Of a stretch of DNA of 64,000 nucleotides, positions 61,085-64,000 are shown one piece after another. The notes under the pieces are model-generated. The model had not been told where the DNA came from. It made no database searches and saw only the letters and a list, made by a program, of their open reading frames with translations. The translations under genes and the position numbers were made by a program. The DNA is taken from positions 186,001 through 250,000 of the forward strand of contig JBDWSF010000027.1 of the NCBI GenBank assembly GCA_039985655.1. The letters run 5' to 3'. Source of the stretch: Postechiella sp039985655. GTDB lineage: Bacteria > Bacteroidota > Bacteroidia > Flavobacteriales > Flavobacteriaceae. How positions within the stretch are numbered: position 1 is the first letter of the stretch; every line of letters starts with the position of its first letter.

Positions 61085-61954
61085 TTATTTAAATCGAACC
61101 TGTTTTCTGATGTTCTTTGGGAATTTTTTAATTCCTGTTAAAGTCAGTTGTTTATAATAAGATTCTGCAGCTTCTGATTGTATTTGAATTTGCCCTTCAT
61201 TAAGAATAGTTCCATCGTTTTTTTTAGCATTTTCTACGACCATAACAACTTCTCCGTTTACAACATGCACGGCATCATTTCCAACGACATAAATTTCTAA
61301 ATGGTTCCATTCTCCATGCGGAGCGTCTGGTTCTGTAAAAGCACTTGTGTAACCAATTTTGGTTAAATATACCTCAGAATTAGGGTTGTATTTATTTCTT
61401 TTTTCACCTTTAGAACCTCTAATTTCTACTTTAGGTTTTCCTGTAGTTCCGCCAATAGGAATAAAATCGCCCAAATCGGTTTCTTGTACTTGGTATTCTA
61501 AACTCGCTTTCCAAGTGTTCCAAAAACTCCCGTGTTCACCATGGGCATGGTATAGAATACCAGTATCTCTTAGAGCGTCTAATCTTGGTTCCCATTTTTT
61601 ATCGCCCCATTTAAACATTACACTTAAGTGATAATTGCTATAACTTTCTTTAGTAGATATACATCCATATATTTCTCCTGAAATATTTAGTATCGTTTCA
61701 CCATCTTCAGTTGTCGTTGTGAAAACATTTTTTAAATCATTATTTAAACCTAGTGGAGTGCCTTTGGTAACCTTGTCTGTTTGGAATGTGCCCTCCGACA
61801 AACCTTTTACTGTAGTATGTGGTATGCCTATCCATTTCTCAAAATGACTTAAATCTGCATCAAGTAATTCTATTGTTTTACCTTTTTTTTGTGCGTTTAG
61901 AGCACTTGTAACAAGTAGTAAAAGTGTTAATACGTGGACATGTGTTTTTTTCAT
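61085..61954 (-). CDS. exported DUF1080 (3-keto-disaccharide hydrolase-like) protein B
   Basis: A 289-residue paralog of protein A, very similar along its whole length, with many long identical blocks (EYQVQETDLGDFIPIGGTTG in both). It has a signal peptide to about residue 21. The differences cluster in the N-terminal third. Tandem duplication is clear. The pair probably acts together or on two related sugars. Confidence 0.85.
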   Translation of the reverse strand: MKKTHVHVLTLLLLVTSALNAQKKGKTIELLDADLSHFEKWIGIPHTTVKGLSEGTFQTDKVTKGTPLGLNNDLKNVFTTTTEDGETILNISGEIYGCISTKESYSNYHLSVMFKWGDKKWEPRLDALRDTGILYHAHGEHGSFWNTWKASLEYQVQETDLGDFIPIGGTTGKPKVEIRGSKGEKRNKYNPNSEVYLTKIGYTSAFTEPDAPHGEWNHLEIYVVGNDAVHVVNGEVVMVVENAKKNDGTILNEGQIQIQSEAAESYYKQLTLTGIKKFPKNIRKQVRFK

Positions 61955-62244
61955 TTTTAATGAATTATTTTAATAGTTTGTTTTACAAAGCATTAAATTA
62001 ATTATAAAAAATAGGATAGATAACTATCAGAAATAGTTTTCGGAATTATTTACTTAAACTTTAAGTAGATAAGTTAAAAACCTAATTTTCTACATAAGAA
62101 CTAGTCTTTTTTAAGTATAAAAATTCATGTTAGAATTGGTATAAGGTGTTTGTTTCCTTGGGATCCACCAGATAAAAAACATAATTATTGATTTTTAAAT
62201 AAATGGAGTCGTTTTTATATCGAACTCAAGGTTATAAAAGGGTT
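61955..62244. other. AT-rich spacer without a gene
   Basis: Gap between the FeoB-associated gene and the DUF1080 pair. I see no repeat, promoter match or hairpin strong enough to call. Confidence 0.4.
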
Positions 62245-62385
62245 TTAATGACAACCACAACCATCGTTTCCGCCGCAAGCTTTGGTTTTTTTCTTTTTAG
62301 GTGCCCACATGTACTTTTTTACAATATATCCAATGGCTAGAGCTAGAGCAGTAAAAACGAGTATGTTTTGTATAATGGTATTCAT
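62245..62385 (-). CDS. FeoB-associated Cys-rich membrane protein
   Basis: A 46-residue protein: one transmembrane helix (about 4-22), a basic stretch (APKKKKTK) and a C-terminal cluster ACGGNDGCGCH with three Cys. This is the classic FeoB-associated Cys-rich small membrane protein. It lies 48 bp after feoB on the same strand, so it is likely part of the feo operon. The role in ferrous iron transport is not proven. Confidence 0.85.
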   Translation of the reverse strand: MNTIIQNILVFTALALAIGYIVKKYMWAPKKKKTKACGGNDGCGCH

Positions 62386-62433
62386 TGTTTCTTAGTCGGT
62401 AATTTACGTGTTATCTTTCAATAGGAAATATGA

Positions 62434-64000
62434 TTATTTCAAAAATTGATAGGCTATTAAAGCTGTAATATACGCAAAAGCCGTCATAATTACTAACTGT
62501 AAAATGGGCCATTTCCAGCTATTGGTTTCTTTTTTTACAACAGCAAGCGTACTCATGCATTGCATAGCGAATGCATAAAATAATAAAAGAGAAATACCAG
62601 AAGCAAAGGTAAAAACGGCTTTGTTTGATGTTTGATGTCTTTCGCCTTGCATTTTGGCTTTAATCGTTTTGTTTTCTTCATCTTCGGCTTCACTTCCTAC
62701 GCTGTAAATGGTAGATAATGTGCTAATAAAAACCTCTCTAGCGGCAAAACTACTTACAATGGCAATACCAATTTTCCAGTCGTAACCGAGTGGTTTTATT
62801 GCTGGTTCTACAACTTTTCCTATGTATCCTAAAATAGAATTTTCTAATTTAAGCGATGCTATTTCATCGTTAATTACAGATTTTTTAAACGCGGGTGTCT
62901 TTAACGCTATAGAATCTGATATTTGACTTTCTGTAATGGTTTCAAAATCCTCAATTAAACTATTTGCGTAGCGTTCTTTTTTGTTTTTTAAAGAGAACTC
63001 TTGAATCTTACTAAAACCATTTGTAGCAATATTTTTATTTACAATGTCTTGGGCATTGTCGTATTTTTTATTGATTCCAATAGAGCCTAAAACCCAAATA
63101 ACAATAGAAATCGCTAAAATGATTTTCCCTGCTCCAAAAATAAACGATTTTGTTTTTTCTAAAACGGTAAGGGCTACATTTTTAAACATGGGTAATTTGT
63201 AGTTTGGCATTTCTACTACAAAAAACGTTTTGCTTTTTATTTTTAATATTTTATTTAAAATAGCTGCGGATAGCACAGAAGCTCCAAAACCAATTAAATA
63301 CAAAAGCATTAATGTTAATGCTTGATAGCTTAAACCAATAAATCGGCCTTCGGGAATGACTAGAGTAATTATAATTAAATACACAGGTAAACGTGCCGAA
63401 CAGGTTGTAAATGGTGTTACTAAAATGGTGATTAAGCGCTCTTTCCAGCTTTCGATATTACGTGTTGCCATAATTGCCGGAATAGCACAAGCCGTACCAG
63501 AAATTAATGGGACAATACTTTTTCCACTTAAGCCAAAACGTCGCATAACACGGTCCATTAAAAAAACCACACGACTCATATAGCCACTTTCTTCGAGTAC
63601 AGCAATAAATAAAAATAAGAAGGCTATTTGCGGAATAAATATAACAATACCGCCTAAACCAGGAATAATGCCTTCGGCTAATAGGCTCGTAAACGCACCA
63701 GCGGGTAATAGATTTTTTGTCCATTCGCTTAAAGAGGCAAAAATGCCATCTATAAAATCCATGGGTACTCCAGACCAATCGTAAATAGCCTGAAAAATGG
63801 TTAATAGAATAAAAAAGAAAATAACATAACCCCATACTTTGTGGGTTAAAATACGATCTAGTTTTGATCGTAAATCTTTGGCTTGTGAGGCATCAATAGT
63901 TTGTCCTTTTTTAAGAACGTTGTTTATAAATTGATACCGTTTTATGGTTTCTCGTTGTTGTAAGCGTTTTAAATCGCCTTTACTTTTGGTTTTGAAACTG
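62434..64000 (-). CDS. feoB: ferrous iron transport protein B (partial, 5' end outside window)
   Basis: C-terminal membrane part of the GTP-driven Fe(II) importer. The frame is open from the window edge (64000) to the stop at 62434, giving 521 codons. The first in-frame ATG at 63762 is internal. The two Gate motifs are visible: VFLMDRVMRRFGLSGKS with SGTACAIPAIMATR, and FAAREVFISTLSTIYS. A long loop between them (about 90 residues) is normal for Bacteroidota. The G domain and any feoA lie beyond the window. Confidence 0.93.
   Translation of the reverse strand, partial: SFKTKSKGDLKRLQQRETIKRYQFINNVLKKGQTIDASQAKDLRSKLDRILTHKVWGYVIFFFILLTIFQAIYDWSGVPMDFIDGIFASLSEWTKNLLPAGAFTSLLAEGIIPGLGGIVIFIPQIAFLFLFIAVLEESGYMSRVVFLMDRVMRRFGLSGKSIVPLISGTACAIPAIMATRNIESWKERLITILVTPFTTCSARLPVYLIIITLVIPEGRFIGLSYQALTLMLLYLIGFGASVLSAAILNKILKIKSKTFFVVEMPNYKLPMFKNVALTVLEKTKSFIFGAGKIILAISIVIWVLGSIGINKKYDNAQDIVNKNIATNGFSKIQEFSLKNKKERYANSLIEDFETITESQISDSIALKTPAFKKSVINDEIASLKLENSILGYIGKVVEPAIKPLGYDWKIGIAIVSSFAAREVFISTLSTIYSVGSEAEDEENKTIKAKMQGERHQTSNKAVFTFASGISLLLFYAFAMQCMSTLAVVKKETNSWKWPILQLVIMTAFAYITALIAYQFLK

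Noticed and set aside
62434..63762. feoB starting at the ATG at 63762
   Set aside because: The frame stays open to the window edge with a membrane helix and cytosolic helix typical of FeoB, so this ATG is internal.

Overview
The window is chromosomal DNA from a marine-type member of the Flavobacteriaceae (Bacteroidota). The base composition is AT-rich. Promoter -7 elements follow the Bacteroidota TAnnTTTG pattern. There is a type IX secretion/gliding gene (sprE), a T9SS cargo protease with a C-terminal sorting domain, a DUF5687 ABC exporter, a bactofilin fused by overlap to an ATP synthase operon lacking atpD/atpC, and typical Flavobacteriaceae gene orders (pdxA-DUF177-rpmF-fabH-accB-accC; sdhCAB). 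I see no prophage, integrase, transposase, CRISPR array, rRNA or tRNA. Most of the window is a conserved housekeeping backbone. The unusual material is mainly in the intergenic palindromic repeats, one broken gene, and the metal-uptake region at the right end.

Layout. 0-5.7 kb: small zinc-binding protein, alpha/beta hydrolase, TPR-like lipoprotein, an ACT-domain protein divergent from aspartate kinase (lysC), and aminopeptidase P. 5.8-7.7 kb: secreted metzincin-like protease. 8.1-11.6 kb: succinate dehydrogenase sdhCAB. 11.7-16.2 kb: flavin/2Fe-2S reductase divergent from a PadR regulator, small proteins and an ABC exporter. 16.3-16.9 kb: non-coding array of degenerate ~168-bp tandem repeats. 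17.1-26.1 kb: sprE, bactofilin, atpZ, DUF6168-like protein, atpBEFHAG. 26.5-32.4 kb: tiny PID-CTERM-like protein, ribE, pdxA, DUF177, rpmF, fabH, accB, accC. 32.7-40.3 kb: FAD oxidoreductase, mtgA interrupted by an in-frame TGA, Gre-like protein, polytopic membrane protein, ABC ATPase, prolyl oligopeptidase and M28 peptidase. 40.5-46.7 kb: asd, mscL, alr, tdk, hypothetical protein, lpxH, dehalogenase-like lipoprotein. 46.9-52.3 kb: mfd, TlpA-like thioredoxin-fold protein, YraN. 52.4-64 kb: a TroABCD-like metal ABC transporter, TonB receptor and DtxR-family regulator around a perfect 19-bp-arm operator palindrome, two DUF1080 paralogs, a FeoB-associated Cys-rich peptide and the 3' part of feoB.

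How the genes work together: the right-hand 12 kb reads as a metal acquisition regulon (outer-membrane receptor, periplasmic binding protein, ATPase, two permeases, regulator, plus ferrous iron transport). Both permeases carry C-terminal winged-helix-like tails. The 17-26 kb block couples a T9SS lipoprotein and a cytoskeletal bactofilin to the proton-type F1Fo ATP synthase. The 27-32 kb block makes B6 precursor and starts fatty acid synthesis. lysC and asd, about 37 kb apart, supply the aspartate pathway, while alr and mtgA belong to peptidoglycan synthesis.

Most striking observations: a REP-like palindrome that appears to be read in frame inside mfd; the TGA stop replacing a conserved Trp codon in mtgA; permease/winged-helix fusions resembling the chlamydial YtgCR arrangement; the DtxR operator; two ~131-bp near-identical palindromic elements after secreted peptidase genes; paired 31-bp palindromes with compensatory changes; and a ~150-nt hairpin at 56.0-56.2 kb that looks like a recurrent Bacteroidota structured element. 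No clearly new multi-gene system was found. Family assignments come from reading the sequences without any database search.
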